NCBI RefSeq assembly: GCF_012911565.1
Contig: NZ_JAAMPU010000103.1
Span: 1 to 64,000, forward strand
Direction: 5' to 3'
Source of the DNA: Flavobacterium silvaticum
GTDB taxonomy: Bacteria; Bacteroidota; Bacteroidia; Flavobacteriales; Flavobacteriaceae
Length of the DNA: 64,000 nucleotides
Below are positions 50,693 to 59,274 of the stretch, one piece after another (position 1 is the first letter of the stretch; the number at the start of each line of letters is the position of its first letter). The translations under genes and the position numbers were made by a program. The notes under the pieces were generated by a model. It was not told the origin of the DNA and searched no databases. It saw only the letters and a program-made list of their open reading frames with translations.

Positions 50693-52153
50693 TTAGTTCT
50701 TCGCCGGGATACTTTCCAATATCTCCAAAAAGAATTTCCAGAATTTCCGGGACGACGAAATGCTCGCACGTTCATCCGGTGAATGTGCGCCCAAAATTGT
50801 CGGGCCAAAAGATATCATGTCCATTCCCGGATAATTTGTTCCTAAAATACCACATTCAAGCCCTGCATGGCAGGCGACGACATGAGGTTCGGAACCATTT
50901 TGTTTTTTATAGATGCCAACGAGTACTTTTAGTATTTCGGAATTCACGTTCGGTGTCCAACCCGGATAGCTTCCGCTGAACTTCACCTCAAAGCCACCTA
51001 GTGAAAAGGCTGCTTTGAGCGCATTCGCCAAGTCAAATTTGGACGATTCGACAGATGAACGTGTCAGGCATCCAATCAAAATATCTCCGTCTTTGACCAA
51101 AACGCGGGCAATATTGTTTGAGGTTTCCACAAGGTCTTTCATATCGGCACTCATGCGATACACGCCATTCACCGCCGCATAAAGTGCTGCTATCAATTGT
51201 TTTTGGGCCGCGATTTCCATGACCTTTTCAGGCGTTTCCGTCTTGTCGATCGAAATTTCGAGCTTTGGTTCGGTGGTCTGGAATTCCGCTTTTATAGCGT
51301 TGATGGTTTTCTGTATCGCATCAAAGAATTCCGTTTCTTTAGTGACAGGCAACGCAATGACAGCGACGCTTTCACGCGGGATTGCATTGCGTAAACTGCC
51401 TCCGTCTATTGTCGAAACCCGCAAATCGAATTCATCGAACGTCTCGAACAACATCCGATTCATGATCTTGTTTGCGTTGCCCAGGCCTTCGTGTATCTGC
51501 ATGCCCGAATGCCCGCCGTTAAGTCCTTTGGCCGTGATTTTGTATCCGTGGAAAAGAACAGGCGTGTATTCCCGGTTGTAGCTTCTGGTTGCCGTCACGT
51601 CAATTCCACCGGCACAGCCAATGTCGATTTCGTTGTCTTCTTCGGTGTCCAGATTCAGCAATATCTCACCTTGAAGAATGCCGCCTTTGAGATTCAGGGC
51701 ACCCGTCATTCCGGTTTCTTCATCTATCGTAAACAATGCTTCGATTGCCGGATGCGCAATGTCTGTGGACTCAAGGACAGCCATGATTGCCGCTACGCCA
51801 AGCCCGTTATCTGCACCAAGTGTAGTGCCTTTTGCGCGGACCCAATCCCCATCCACGTACATATCGATGCCTTGTGTGTCAAAGTCGAAATTGGTGTCGT
51901 TGTTCTTTTGATGCACCATGTCCAGATGTCCCTGGAGCACAATGGGTTTGCGGTTTTCCATTCCGGCCGTCGCAGGTTTGCGGATGATGACGTTTCGGAT
52001 ATCATCTTCAAAAGTCTCCAACCCAAGCGAGTTTCCAAAGTCTTTCATGAATTGTATCACACGGTCTTCCTTTTTGGACGGACGCGGTACGGCGTTTAAA
52101 TCGGCGAATTTATTCCACAGTGGTTTTGGGTCGAGGTTTCTTATTTCAGACAC
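50693..52153 (-). CDS. pepD: Aminoacyl-histidine dipeptidase (Xaa-His dipeptidase)
   Basis: A 486-residue M20C metallopeptidase that cleaves dipeptides such as carnosine or Cys-Gly. Metal-site motifs are in order: VLQGHLDMVHQK, TTLGADNGLGVAAIM, LFTIDEETGMTGALNLKGG and LNLDTEEDNEIDIGCAGG. The lid domain has GGHSGMQIHEGLGNANKIM, and the final His is in GPTILGAHSPDERASI. It is complete and of normal length. It is the first gene of a likely two-gene operon with a lipoprotein. The long repeat-rich gap upstream holds its promoter. Confidence 0.95.
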   Translation of the reverse strand: MSEIRNLDPKPLWNKFADLNAVPRPSKKEDRVIQFMKDFGNSLGLETFEDDIRNVIIRKPATAGMENRKPIVLQGHLDMVHQKNNDTNFDFDTQGIDMYVDGDWVRAKGTTLGADNGLGVAAIMAVLESTDIAHPAIEALFTIDEETGMTGALNLKGGILQGEILLNLDTEEDNEIDIGCAGGIDVTATRSYNREYTPVLFHGYKITAKGLNGGHSGMQIHEGLGNANKIMNRMLFETFDEFDLRVSTIDGGSLRNAIPRESVAVIALPVTKETEFFDAIQKTINAIKAEFQTTEPKLEISIDKTETPEKVMEIAAQKQLIAALYAAVNGVYRMSADMKDLVETSNNIARVLVKDGDILIGCLTRSSVESSKFDLANALKAAFSLGGFEVKFSGSYPGWTPNVNSEILKVLVGIYKKQNGSEPHVVACHAGLECGILGTNYPGMDMISFGPTILGAHSPDERASISSSRKFWKFFLEILESIPAKN

Positions 52154-52269
52154 AAGATTATTATTTATTAGTATTGTTATTATTTATTTGAAGTCAGATC
52201 CCGCTGCCCGCTTCACCCGAGCGTAGCGAATTGATCGAATCCTATAAAAAACAAATATAAGATTTTGAG
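52154..52269. other. pepD upstream region with a short dispersed repeat
   Basis: This AT-rich leader contains CACCCGAGCGTAGCGAATTG (52214-52233), a shortened relative of the repeat at 45293. No gene is seen. It opens an 835-bp gap (52154-52988) that holds several repeats but no convincing coding region. Confidence 0.45.
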
Positions 52270-52373
52270 ATAAGCTGATTTGTTCCGGCCGGTTTTTCCA
52301 GCGGCTAAAAGGAGCTTCTGTTAGTCGCTCTTTTAGCCGGGTAAAAACCTGGCCGCAACTGCGTCAGGGCTAT
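52270..52373 (-). ncRNA. Large palindrome / structured element
   Basis: GGCCGGTTTTTCCAGCGGCT continuing AAAAGGAGC (52287-52315) pairs with GCTCTTTTAGCCGGGTAAAA continuing ACCTGGCC (52327-52354), giving a stem of about 27 bp with few mismatches. On the minus strand the flanks read AGCCCTGACGCAGTTGCGGC on the left and GGCCGGAACAAATCAGC on the right, loosely like the ends of the element at 416-543. It could be a structured RNA or an extragenic repeat. There is no adjacent T run, so it is not an ordinary terminator. Confidence 0.45.
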
Positions 52374-52636
52374 TCGCTTGCATCGGGGCTAGGCTTGGTT
52401 TACTTAATCAACATTAGATGTTCGACATTCCATAATTTGTCATATTACAACCGTTACCCAACATTTTAGTAAGTTATGTTATGCCTTTTCGGCTCAAACA
52501 ACCCACAACATCCGTAGGTCGACATTTCATATTGCTAGGTACGATTATAATGGTTCGACTTATTCCCGGGATCTATAATTCATCATTTCCCGCTGATTTC
52601 TCAATTAAAAAAAAAAGACCTTCAAAACTTTAACAA

Positions 52637-52750
52637 ATGATACATAAAAAATGTACTTAAAATTTCTCGGGATTTCTTAGGGACACCATTGGCCCCTCCC
52701 CAAAGGCAAATTAAACTTTAAACCGATACGGCCAGTACAGAAAAACTACC
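52637..52750 (+). repeat. MITE-like element, copy B
   Basis: It begins GATACATAAAAAATGTAC (52639-52656), has AGGGACACCATTGGCCCCTC exactly 40 bases from that point, and ends GTACAGAAAAACTACC. The left-end arms TACAT/ATGTAC match copy A, but the loop is A-rich instead of T-rich. Confidence 0.6.
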
Positions 52751-52756
52751 TCAATT

Positions 52757-52788
52757 AGCTTCGCTCAGTTCGGCTAAAGCCTCGGGTG
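52757..52788 (-). repeat. Dispersed CCGA-AGCCGAACTG repeat, copy 3
   Basis: The minus strand reads CACCCGAGGCTTTAGCCGAA then CTGAGCGAAGCT, matching copies 1 and 2 around CACCCGAGG and AGCCGAACTG. It lies 7 bp beyond MITE-like copy B. Confidence 0.6.
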
Positions 52789-52872
52789 TTAAATCTTCAT
52801 CCTATGCTGCCTCGGGTCTTTTTCTAGACCAAACAAAAAATCATTTTTGAAATACGGTCAATGTGATTTTTA

Positions 52873-52928
52873 CATTCGTCATTCGTCTTTCATCTTTCAT
52901 CTTTCATCTTTCGTCTTTCATCTTTCGC
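52873..52928 (+). repeat. Eight 7-bp tandem repeats (CTTTCAT type)
   Basis: Two CATTCGT units followed by six CTTTCAT/CTTTCGT/CTTTCGC units, 56 bp in all. The array lies 60 bp before the start of the DUF3810 gene, so a change in copy number would move promoter or leader spacing. Confidence 0.85.
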
Positions 52929-52988
52929 CAAATCAACAACCTCCCAAAAATACCATTTACTATCTTTATCCCAAACCTAAATTGGTTC

Positions 52989-54053
52989 ATGAAGAAAAAA
53001 TACCTGCTTCCGCTTTTGCTTCCCGTTCAAATCGTGGTGGTTAAGGCGTTTGCCTTTTTTCCGGAAATTGTAGAAAAATATTACAGCAATGGTCTGTATC
53101 CGCTTACTTCTTTGGTGGAAAGAGCCTTGTTTGGCCGGATTCCGTTTTCGTTTGGTGATATTGTGTACGGAATCGTGGCGTCGTTTGCCATCCGCTGGTT
53201 TTGGAAAACCAGAAAAACCTGGAAGCTGCAGTGGAAAACAAACCTGCGTAAAATCACGGCTGTTCTATCCGTTGTCTATTTGTTCTTTCATGTGGCGTGG
53301 GCGATGAATTATTATCGCGTCCGGTTACCGCAAAAACTTCATATCGAAACCGATTATGACCGGGACGAGTTGGTCGCTTTTACATCACGACTTATAGAAA
53401 AGACAAACGGGCTTCAGCTCGACATCGCCCAAAATCCCGACAGTATCATACGGGTTCCGTATTCAAGAAATGTTATTTATGAAAAAAGCATCGCCGGTTA
53501 TTCGGAACTTCAAAAGGAATATCCCGGTTTTGCACTGCATAATCCGTCAATCAAAAACTCGTTGATTTCATTGCCGCTCAGTTATATGGGCTTTTCAGGT
53601 TACCTGAATCCGTTTACGAATGAGGCACAGGTCAATTCACTCGGGCCTTTGTATTCGTTTGCCGGAACCAGTTGTCACGAAATGGCACACCAGATTGGAT
53701 ATGCGAGTGAGAGTGAAGCGAATTTCGTCGGTTATCTCGCAGCCATCCACAGCAAGGACAATTACATACGTTATTCCGGATATACGATGGCTTTGAAATA
53801 TTGCCTGCGCAGTTTGTCAGCTTACGATAAGGACAAGGCAGATGAAATGCTCAAACGTATCAATCCCGGAATACGAGCCAACTTTAAGGAAAGCAAGGAT
53901 TTCTGGGAGAAGTATGAGTCATTCCTCGAAATAGGGTTCAAGTTTTTTTACGACAATTTCCTCAAGATGAATCAGCAAGATGAAGGCCTTGAAAGTTATA
54001 ACCGTTTCGTGGATCTGCTTGTGAATTATTATGATGGACATGAACTGAAATAA
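52989..54053 (+). CDS. DUF3810 membrane protein with HExxH motif
   Basis: A 354-residue membrane protein. It has N-terminal hydrophobic segments near 5-25, 52-75 and 95-115 (MKKKYLLPLLLPVQIVVVKA; PFSFGDIVYGIVASFAIRWF), then a soluble domain with TSCHEMAHQIGYASESEANF. This carries a zinc-peptidase HExxH with a downstream Glu, and matches DUF3810. The start at 52989 is chosen because the upstream in-frame extension is encoded by the tandem repeat. It is the first gene of a tight series running to 55746, possibly on to 59271. Confidence 0.87.
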   Translation: MKKKYLLPLLLPVQIVVVKAFAFFPEIVEKYYSNGLYPLTSLVERALFGRIPFSFGDIVYGIVASFAIRWFWKTRKTWKLQWKTNLRKITAVLSVVYLFFHVAWAMNYYRVRLPQKLHIETDYDRDELVAFTSRLIEKTNGLQLDIAQNPDSIIRVPYSRNVIYEKSIAGYSELQKEYPGFALHNPSIKNSLISLPLSYMGFSGYLNPFTNEAQVNSLGPLYSFAGTSCHEMAHQIGYASESEANFVGYLAAIHSKDNYIRYSGYTMALKYCLRSLSAYDKDKADEMLKRINPGIRANFKESKDFWEKYESFLEIGFKFFYDNFLKMNQQDEGLESYNRFVDLLVNYYDGHELK

Positions 54054-54059
54054 TCTATC

Positions 54060-54572
54060 ATGAAAAAAATAAAGATGCTTCTGCTCATCATTTTATTTTC
54101 CAATTGCAGACAGGAAAACGTCATTGAAAAGCCAAAGGTCGCGGTATCTGCTCCAAAACGGGTCATTGAAACTTCTGCCGAAAAAGAGAATGCCGAAGAC
54201 AAAATGCTTGCTTACCTCAAGCAACAGTATTCCGAAGTGTTCTTTTATTCCGATGACATCCTTGACGAAGAAGAATCGCTCCAGCAATTAGGCGTTACGT
54301 ATCTGGATGAAAATACCATCGATTTTTATCTGTATACCGAAACCTTGCCTTGCGATACGGAATATTACGGAAAAGCTTTTCGGGTTGAAACAGATAGTCT
54401 TTCTGACATACAAGATGCATTGGAAATATTTGTGAAAGAAGAAAAGGAATTTAAACTATCTGTTATCTTGGACAAGCAGACACATAAGGCAAAAGTGGCT
54501 TACATTGACAAAGAAACACTTGGTACGGATTGCCTGCCGATAGTAGAAACACATATGGAAAAGGTAAAATGA
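54060..54572 (+). CDS. Hypothetical lipoprotein
   Basis: A 170-residue protein with a lipoprotein signal ending LLIILFSNC (Cys near 16). The mature part has an acidic, helical region (SAEKENAEDKMLAYLKQQYS) and beta segments (INFYLYTETLP-like, FKLSVILDKQTHKAKVAYID). No family is recognised. It lies 6 bp after the DUF3810 gene and overlaps the next gene by 4 bases, so it belongs to the same operon. Confidence 0.75.
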   Translation: MKKIKMLLLIILFSNCRQENVIEKPKVAVSAPKRVIETSAEKENAEDKMLAYLKQQYSEVFFYSDDILDEEESLQQLGVTYLDENTIDFYLYTETLPCDTEYYGKAFRVETDSLSDIQDALEIFVKEEKEFKLSVILDKQTHKAKVAYIDKETLGTDCLPIVETHMEKVK

Positions 54573-55033
54573 AAAATATACGCAACTGCTGTATGATACT
54601 TCTGTTCGTCTTGGTTCCACTATGCGGACAAGCACAGGCCACAGCCGCAAAAGACACCATCATAACCCATATCGAAATCACCGGAATCGTCAAAGATCTA
54701 AGTCCGTTGCCCAAAGTCATCGTCGTTGAAAAAGGCTATAAAAACAATACGGACATTACAGATTCGCTAGGCAGGTTCACCATTAAAGTTCAGCTCGAAC
54801 ATTTCACCGAAAAAGTCTATTTACGATTTGAGGTTCTCAATGTGCCGCCCCATGAAATCGAGGTATTTCCCGATACCAAATCGATCGAAGTCCAACTAAG
54901 CGGAAAAGGCCCGACAAAGAGTAAATGGAAAACGGAATTCATATTTGAAAAGCCTGATGTAAAAGAACTCATCCTGAAAAGAATAGCCTTTTTGATTGAG
55001 CAGGCCAGGAATGTAAAAGAAGGGACACATTAA
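54569..55033 (+). CDS. Hypothetical exported protein, carboxypeptidase-like fold
   Basis: A 154-residue protein with signal peptide (NCCMILLFVLVPLCGQAQA). The mature segment IEITGIVKDLSPLPKVIVVE then KGYKNNTDITDSLGRFTIKV reads like a carboxypeptidase-regulatory (CarboxypepD_reg-like) beta-sandwich without a following receptor. The start at 54569 overlaps the previous stop by 4 bases and opens the signal. It may be a small periplasmic binding or scaffold protein. The next gene begins at its last base. Confidence 0.72.
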   Translation: MKNIRNCCMILLFVLVPLCGQAQATAAKDTIITHIEITGIVKDLSPLPKVIVVEKGYKNNTDITDSLGRFTIKVQLEHFTEKVYLRFEVLNVPPHEIEVFPDTKSIEVQLSGKGPTKSKWKTEFIFEKPDVKELILKRIAFLIEQARNVKEGTH

Positions 55034-55746
55034 TGGAAAGAGCATTTCTAAAGGCCGAATGGCGAAAGTTGCTGATGGCGAATTATATCGTTGAGCCATC
55101 ACTATTACAAAAGTACCTTCCTGTAGGAACCGAACTGGATTTATGGAAAGGGAACTGTTACGTCAGCGTCGTCGGATTCCTATTCCTGAATACAGCCATA
55201 AAAGGAATAAAGATTCCGTTACACGTAAATTTTGAAGAAGTCAACCTCAGGTTTTATGTCAGGCATTTTGACAAAGGTGAGTGGAAAAGAGGCGTTGTCT
55301 TTATCAAGGAAATCGTTCCGCGGCCGGCATTGACATTCGTGGCGAATTCGGTATATGGAGAGAAATACGAAACATTGCCCATGTCTCACAAATGGGAATC
55401 TTCCTCAGACAACCTGTTGGTGGAATACGCCTGGAAAAAGCGGGGCAAATGGAGTTCCATAAGTGCCAATATGAATTTGAACCAGCTTGATATTGTTCAA
55501 GGAAGCGACGAAGAATTCATCACCGAACATTTCTGGGGTTACACCCGAATCAATCAAAAGACAACATCTGAATATCAGGTCGAACATCCGCGTTGGCGGG
55601 TTTACGAAGTCAAAGATTATACTGTAGATATTGACTTTGAGCAGAATTACGGAAGTGACTTCGGATTTCTGAAAGATGAAAAACCAGCGTCGGTATTTCT
55701 GGCTGAAGGTTCTGAAATCAAAGTCAATCACGGACGGAAATTATAA
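55033..55746 (+). CDS. DUF2071 (YqjF-like) family protein
   Basis: A 237-residue cytoplasmic protein matching DUF2071/YqjF. It starts KAEWRKLLMANYIVEPSLLQ then KYLPVGTELDLWKGNCYVSV, with HVNFEEVNLRFYVRHFDKGE, GVVFIKEIVPRPALTFVANS and HFWGYTRINQKTTSEYQVEH. The fold is related to acetoacetate decarboxylase-like beta-barrels, but no activity is known. Its start shares one base with the preceding gene's stop. Confidence 0.87.
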   Translation: MERAFLKAEWRKLLMANYIVEPSLLQKYLPVGTELDLWKGNCYVSVVGFLFLNTAIKGIKIPLHVNFEEVNLRFYVRHFDKGEWKRGVVFIKEIVPRPALTFVANSVYGEKYETLPMSHKWESSSDNLLVEYAWKKRGKWSSISANMNLNQLDIVQGSDEEFITEHFWGYTRINQKTTSEYQVEHPRWRVYEVKDYTVDIDFEQNYGSDFGFLKDEKPASVFLAEGSEIKVNHGRKL

Positions 55747-55796
55747 AACTCCAACCCAATCAAATTCAGTATATTGGCTAAGGAATTTTCCTGCCG

Positions 55797-57725
55797 ATGC
55801 AAAAATATCTACTGTTCCTGTCATGTGTCCTACTGTTGTCCTGTTCCAAAAAGCAGGATAAAAAAACTGTGGATGCAACCGTAGAAAAAGACAGTCTTTC
55901 GGTAATCGCGTTACTTCAATCGGCCGAAGATTCCTCCGAAACGAATCCGTCGGATTCAAAACAAAATCTGCTCAGGGCAGGACAGATAGTTTCAAAATAC
56001 AAGAATCCGTATCTCGAAGGTTGTGTCCTCGATTCGCACTCCGTGGTTGCTTTTTACCAGAATGAACTCGATCAGGCTATCGCCTTTGAACTCAAAGCCG
56101 TGGATGTTTACCTCAAAAACGGATATAGCCTGGAAGCCTCGGGTTCGCTGGGTCGCATCGGTCTTTTTTACCAATACCGGAATGAGTACGACAAATCGCT
56201 TGAAGCCTTGTACCGCGCCATGAAACTGGCCGAAAAAGAAAAGTACAATTCAAAAGCGCTCATCCGTATCTATTCCAATCTGGGCAATGCGTATGACGAA
56301 CTCAACGATTACGACAAAGCCCTCGAATACGCGTTCAAAGTGCTCGCATTGCTTAAAGAGCAAAAGGATCCGGAAGGTTACGGACATGCCTTCAACAACA
56401 TTGGCGCGATTTACATCTCAAAAAAAGAATTCCCCAAGGCATTGGCTTTTTTCGAAAAGGCTTCCGTTTATACTGACAGTATCAACAGGCCGGAATTTTT
56501 CTGCCAGGTCAACTTCAACCAGGGACTTTGTTATTATAACCTCAAAAAATTCGATAAGGCATTATTTTACATCTACCGAGCCGAGAAATACCGCGATAAA
56601 TCAGGCGTGACACTCAACGGCTGCAAAGACCTGATGCTCATGGCGAGTGTTTATGAGGAATTGAACCGCAACGATTCAGTCAAAAAATACCTCGATTTGT
56701 CCCAAAAATGTGATACGGTAGTGAACGATTATAACTTCCGGTCGGAACATTACAAGTTGCAATCGAAGTTCTTATCGGCCAAAAACAACTATCGCGGTGC
56801 TTTGGCGTTGCTTGAGAAAAGCCATCAATTCTCGGACAGTTCGCTGCTGCGGAACAAAGACATCGATATACAGCGCAATTACATCAAATACCAATACGAG
56901 AAAAAGTCAGAAGCCGACAGCTTAAAGTATCGGTTGCAATTGATAGAATCTGACACGAAATCATCGCGCAACCGCAACAACTTCATCGTATCGCTTTTGA
57001 TCCTCACGCTTGTCGTTGCCGCAGCCATAATCCTTAGGAACAGGAACCATCTGCTCAAAAAACAAAAAGACCTTGAAGCGAAAGACAGGCAACTCGCGGA
57101 ACAGCAGGCATTACGTGCCAAGATGAGTCCGCATTTCATCTTTAATTGCCTCAATACGATAGATGCGTACGTGATGCAGGACAAACAGGAAGAAGCGTCA
57201 AGGCTCATACAGGATTTTTCAAAACTCTCACGAAAAGTGCTTGATTTTTCAGATGTGGAAAGCGTCGATTTATCGGAAGAAATAGCATTCCTAAACATTT
57301 ACCTCAACATTGAAAAGATACGGCTCAACGACAGTTTTACTTTTGAGATTTCAGCAGATGAATCTATATTGGATTACCAGATTCCGCCCATGATCATCCA
57401 GCCGTTCGTGGAAAACGCCGTAATCCACGGAATCCGGAACAGACGCGATGAAAAAGGAATCATCAAGGTTTCATTTTTCTTTAAAGAAGACAAGCTGCAT
57501 GCGGTCATTGAAGATAACGGAGTCGGGCGGGATAAGGCCAAGGCGTTGCAACAGCACAAAGAACACGTTTCAAAAGCCATCGCCATTGTGCGCCAGCGAT
57601 TAAGCGGCCGTAATGGAAAAACAGCAGCCGAAAATTTAATTACATTTACCGATAAGCCAAACGGTTCGGGTACCATCGTAGAAGTCGTCATTCCCAAATC
57701 CACAGCAACAGAATCCATAAAATGA
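55797..57725 (+). CDS. TPR-containing LytS-type sensor histidine kinase
   Basis: A 642-residue kinase. It starts with a lipoprotein-like signal (MQKYLLFLSCVLLLSC). A periplasmic TPR array runs from about 60 to 360 (YKNPYLEGCVLDSHSVVAFY, IRIYSNLGNAYDELNDYDKA, GHAFNNIGAIYISKKEFPKA). One membrane helix lies near 395-412 (NFIVSLLILTLVVAAAIILR), then a coiled coil and the His_kinase domain with KMSPHFIFNCLNTIDAYVMQ and PPMIIQPFVENAVIHGIRN. TPRs probably bind a protein or peptide signal. It overlaps the next gene by 4 bases, and a LytTR regulator follows. The lipobox is odd for a membrane-spanning kinase and may just be part of a cleavable signal. Confidence 0.92.
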   Translation: MQKYLLFLSCVLLLSCSKKQDKKTVDATVEKDSLSVIALLQSAEDSSETNPSDSKQNLLRAGQIVSKYKNPYLEGCVLDSHSVVAFYQNELDQAIAFELKAVDVYLKNGYSLEASGSLGRIGLFYQYRNEYDKSLEALYRAMKLAEKEKYNSKALIRIYSNLGNAYDELNDYDKALEYAFKVLALLKEQKDPEGYGHAFNNIGAIYISKKEFPKALAFFEKASVYTDSINRPEFFCQVNFNQGLCYYNLKKFDKALFYIYRAEKYRDKSGVTLNGCKDLMLMASVYEELNRNDSVKKYLDLSQKCDTVVNDYNFRSEHYKLQSKFLSAKNNYRGALALLEKSHQFSDSSLLRNKDIDIQRNYIKYQYEKKSEADSLKYRLQLIESDTKSSRNRNNFIVSLLILTLVVAAAIILRNRNHLLKKQKDLEAKDRQLAEQQALRAKMSPHFIFNCLNTIDAYVMQDKQEEASRLIQDFSKLSRKVLDFSDVESVDLSEEIAFLNIYLNIEKIRLNDSFTFEISADESILDYQIPPMIIQPFVENAVIHGIRNRRDEKGIIKVSFFFKEDKLHAVIEDNGVGRDKAKALQQHKEHVSKAIAIVRQRLSGRNGKTAAENLITFTDKPNGSGTIVEVVIPKSTATESIK

Positions 57726-58495
57726 TGAAACGATTACTTTTTGCCCTTTGCGTACTTACGCTGATTTCCTGTAAAGACAATCTGGATAAGAAAGCCGAAC
57801 AGCTTACGTATGACGAATTCGATTCCAATGCAAAGACAGATTCCACAGGACTAAGCCGCGATTCCACGTTTTCACAGATTGCCAATTCGCCCAATTCGGT
57901 GGTGCAGACGGGAATGGACAGTATCAAACTGATTCCGGTCTACAAACTGAAGAAGACAGCAGACAGGAACATTGATTACGGCACCACGACAAGTTATCTG
58001 TATCCGACATCTGATGATGAAGATGTAGCTTTCCGGTACTTTATGCCTGGGATGGATTTGTTGCCGGGCTACAACCTGATCAATGTGGCACATTACGATT
58101 TACCGACGCAAAAACTGAGTTATTTCTTTACCAAGCCGGCTTTGATCAGGAACGTTTACTATCCTGGCGTTAGGCCAGATTCGTTGTACAAGAAGCCTGT
58201 TAAAAGAGATTTCTTTTTGGTTTCGGTTTATGACGAAGACACGAACAAAGATTCTATTATCAATAAAAAGGATTTGCGCAGACTCTATTTCATCGATGCC
58301 AAAAATACCAGGAAGATATTGCTTGTTCCATCTACACATTCCGTTGTCAGATCGACATATGATGACAAAAGCGATATCATGTATGTGTATGCCAGATTCG
58401 ACGCGAACAAAAATGGAAGTCCTGAAAGAAATGAACCCATGAGTATCTTTTGGATAGCGATGCACAACCCGACTGAAGCGCGTAAATTGATGTGA
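57722..58495 (+). CDS. Lipoprotein between kinase and regulator genes
   Basis: A 257-residue lipoprotein (signal KRLLFALCVLTLISC, Cys near 17). After an acidic linker the mature domain is mostly beta: LIPVYKLKKTADRNIDYGTT, AFRYFMPGMDLLPGYNLINV, YDEDTNKDSIINKKDLRRLY and MYVYARFDANKNGSPERNEP. The last two hold Asp-rich loops like calcium-binding (dockerin/EF-type) repeats. No family is recognised. It overlaps both neighbours by about 4 bases, so it is very likely part of the same signalling unit. Confidence 0.8.
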   Translation: MMKRLLFALCVLTLISCKDNLDKKAEQLTYDEFDSNAKTDSTGLSRDSTFSQIANSPNSVVQTGMDSIKLIPVYKLKKTADRNIDYGTTTSYLYPTSDDEDVAFRYFMPGMDLLPGYNLINVAHYDLPTQKLSYFFTKPALIRNVYYPGVRPDSLYKKPVKRDFFLVSVYDEDTNKDSIINKKDLRRLYFIDAKNTRKILLVPSTHSVVRSTYDDKSDIMYVYARFDANKNGSPERNEPMSIFWIAMHNPTEARKLM

Positions 58496-58518
58496 TACCA
58501 GAACCAAAACAAAACGCT

Positions 58519-59271
58519 ATGTCCGGCCTCACTATTTTTATCGTAGACGACGAACAGGAAAGCATCAATGCGCTGCGTATCAAACTCGAACGCTATTGTA
58601 AAAACATCACTATTGTCGGTAGTACGACCAATGCCGAAGAAGTACCCGGATTGCTCAATTCCCTCGAAGTGGATTTATTGTTCACCGATGTCGAAATGCC
58701 CGGAATGGATGGTTTCCAATTGCTGAACCTGCTCAAACATAAAGATTTCGATGTAATCATGGTGACGGCTTTTTCACAATACGCCATCAAAGCCATCAAG
58801 GCCAATGCGGTCGATTATCTGCTCAAACCTGTAGATATCACTGAACTTAAAGAGGCTGTCGATAAAGTATCGGAACGTCGCAGCCGGCCCGAATCGTCAA
58901 ATCATGTCGCATCGGTAGAAAACGTGAACCAACAGCGTAAAATAACGCTCACATCGGCCAAGGATATTTATTATGTTCCAATAGAAGACATCCTGTACAT
59001 TCACGGCGAGAACAATTACAGCACCTTCCATTTGGCCGACCAGCAGAAAATAGTGGTGTCAAAGACGTTGAAGGAATATGAATCGACACTTCCGGAACAG
59101 GATTTTTTCCGAATCCATAAATCATTCCTCATAAACATAAACCACCTGCACAAGATCAACAAAGGGATCGAGTTGCAGGCGGTTATGAAAGACGGCAAAC
59201 ACATTGAGGTTTCCACGCGCCGTAAAACAGATTTCATCAAAAAGATGGAGCGCTTCAACCTCAAAAAGTAA
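58519..59271 (+). CDS. LytTR response regulator
   Basis: A 250-residue DNA-binding response regulator. The receiver domain has IFIVDDEQESINAL, phosphoacceptor in VDLLFTDVEMPGMDGFQLL, MVTAFSQYAI and YLLKPVDITEL. The LytTR domain includes DIYYVPIEDILYIHGENNYS and DFFRIHKSFLININHLHKI. The ATG at 58519 is preferred; a GTG nine codons earlier would overlap the lipoprotein stop by 4 bases and is also possible. It is presumably activated by the TPR kinase two genes upstream. Confidence 0.92.
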   Translation: MSGLTIFIVDDEQESINALRIKLERYCKNITIVGSTTNAEEVPGLLNSLEVDLLFTDVEMPGMDGFQLLNLLKHKDFDVIMVTAFSQYAIKAIKANAVDYLLKPVDITELKEAVDKVSERRSRPESSNHVASVENVNQQRKITLTSAKDIYYVPIEDILYIHGENNYSTFHLADQQKIVVSKTLKEYESTLPEQDFFRIHKSFLININHLHKINKGIELQAVMKDGKHIEVSTRRKTDFIKKMERFNLKK

Positions 59272-59274
59272 CCG

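Noticed and set aside
52873..52928. CRISPR-like array
   Set aside because: The units are 7 bp direct tandem repeats with no spacers, and no cas genes are present.
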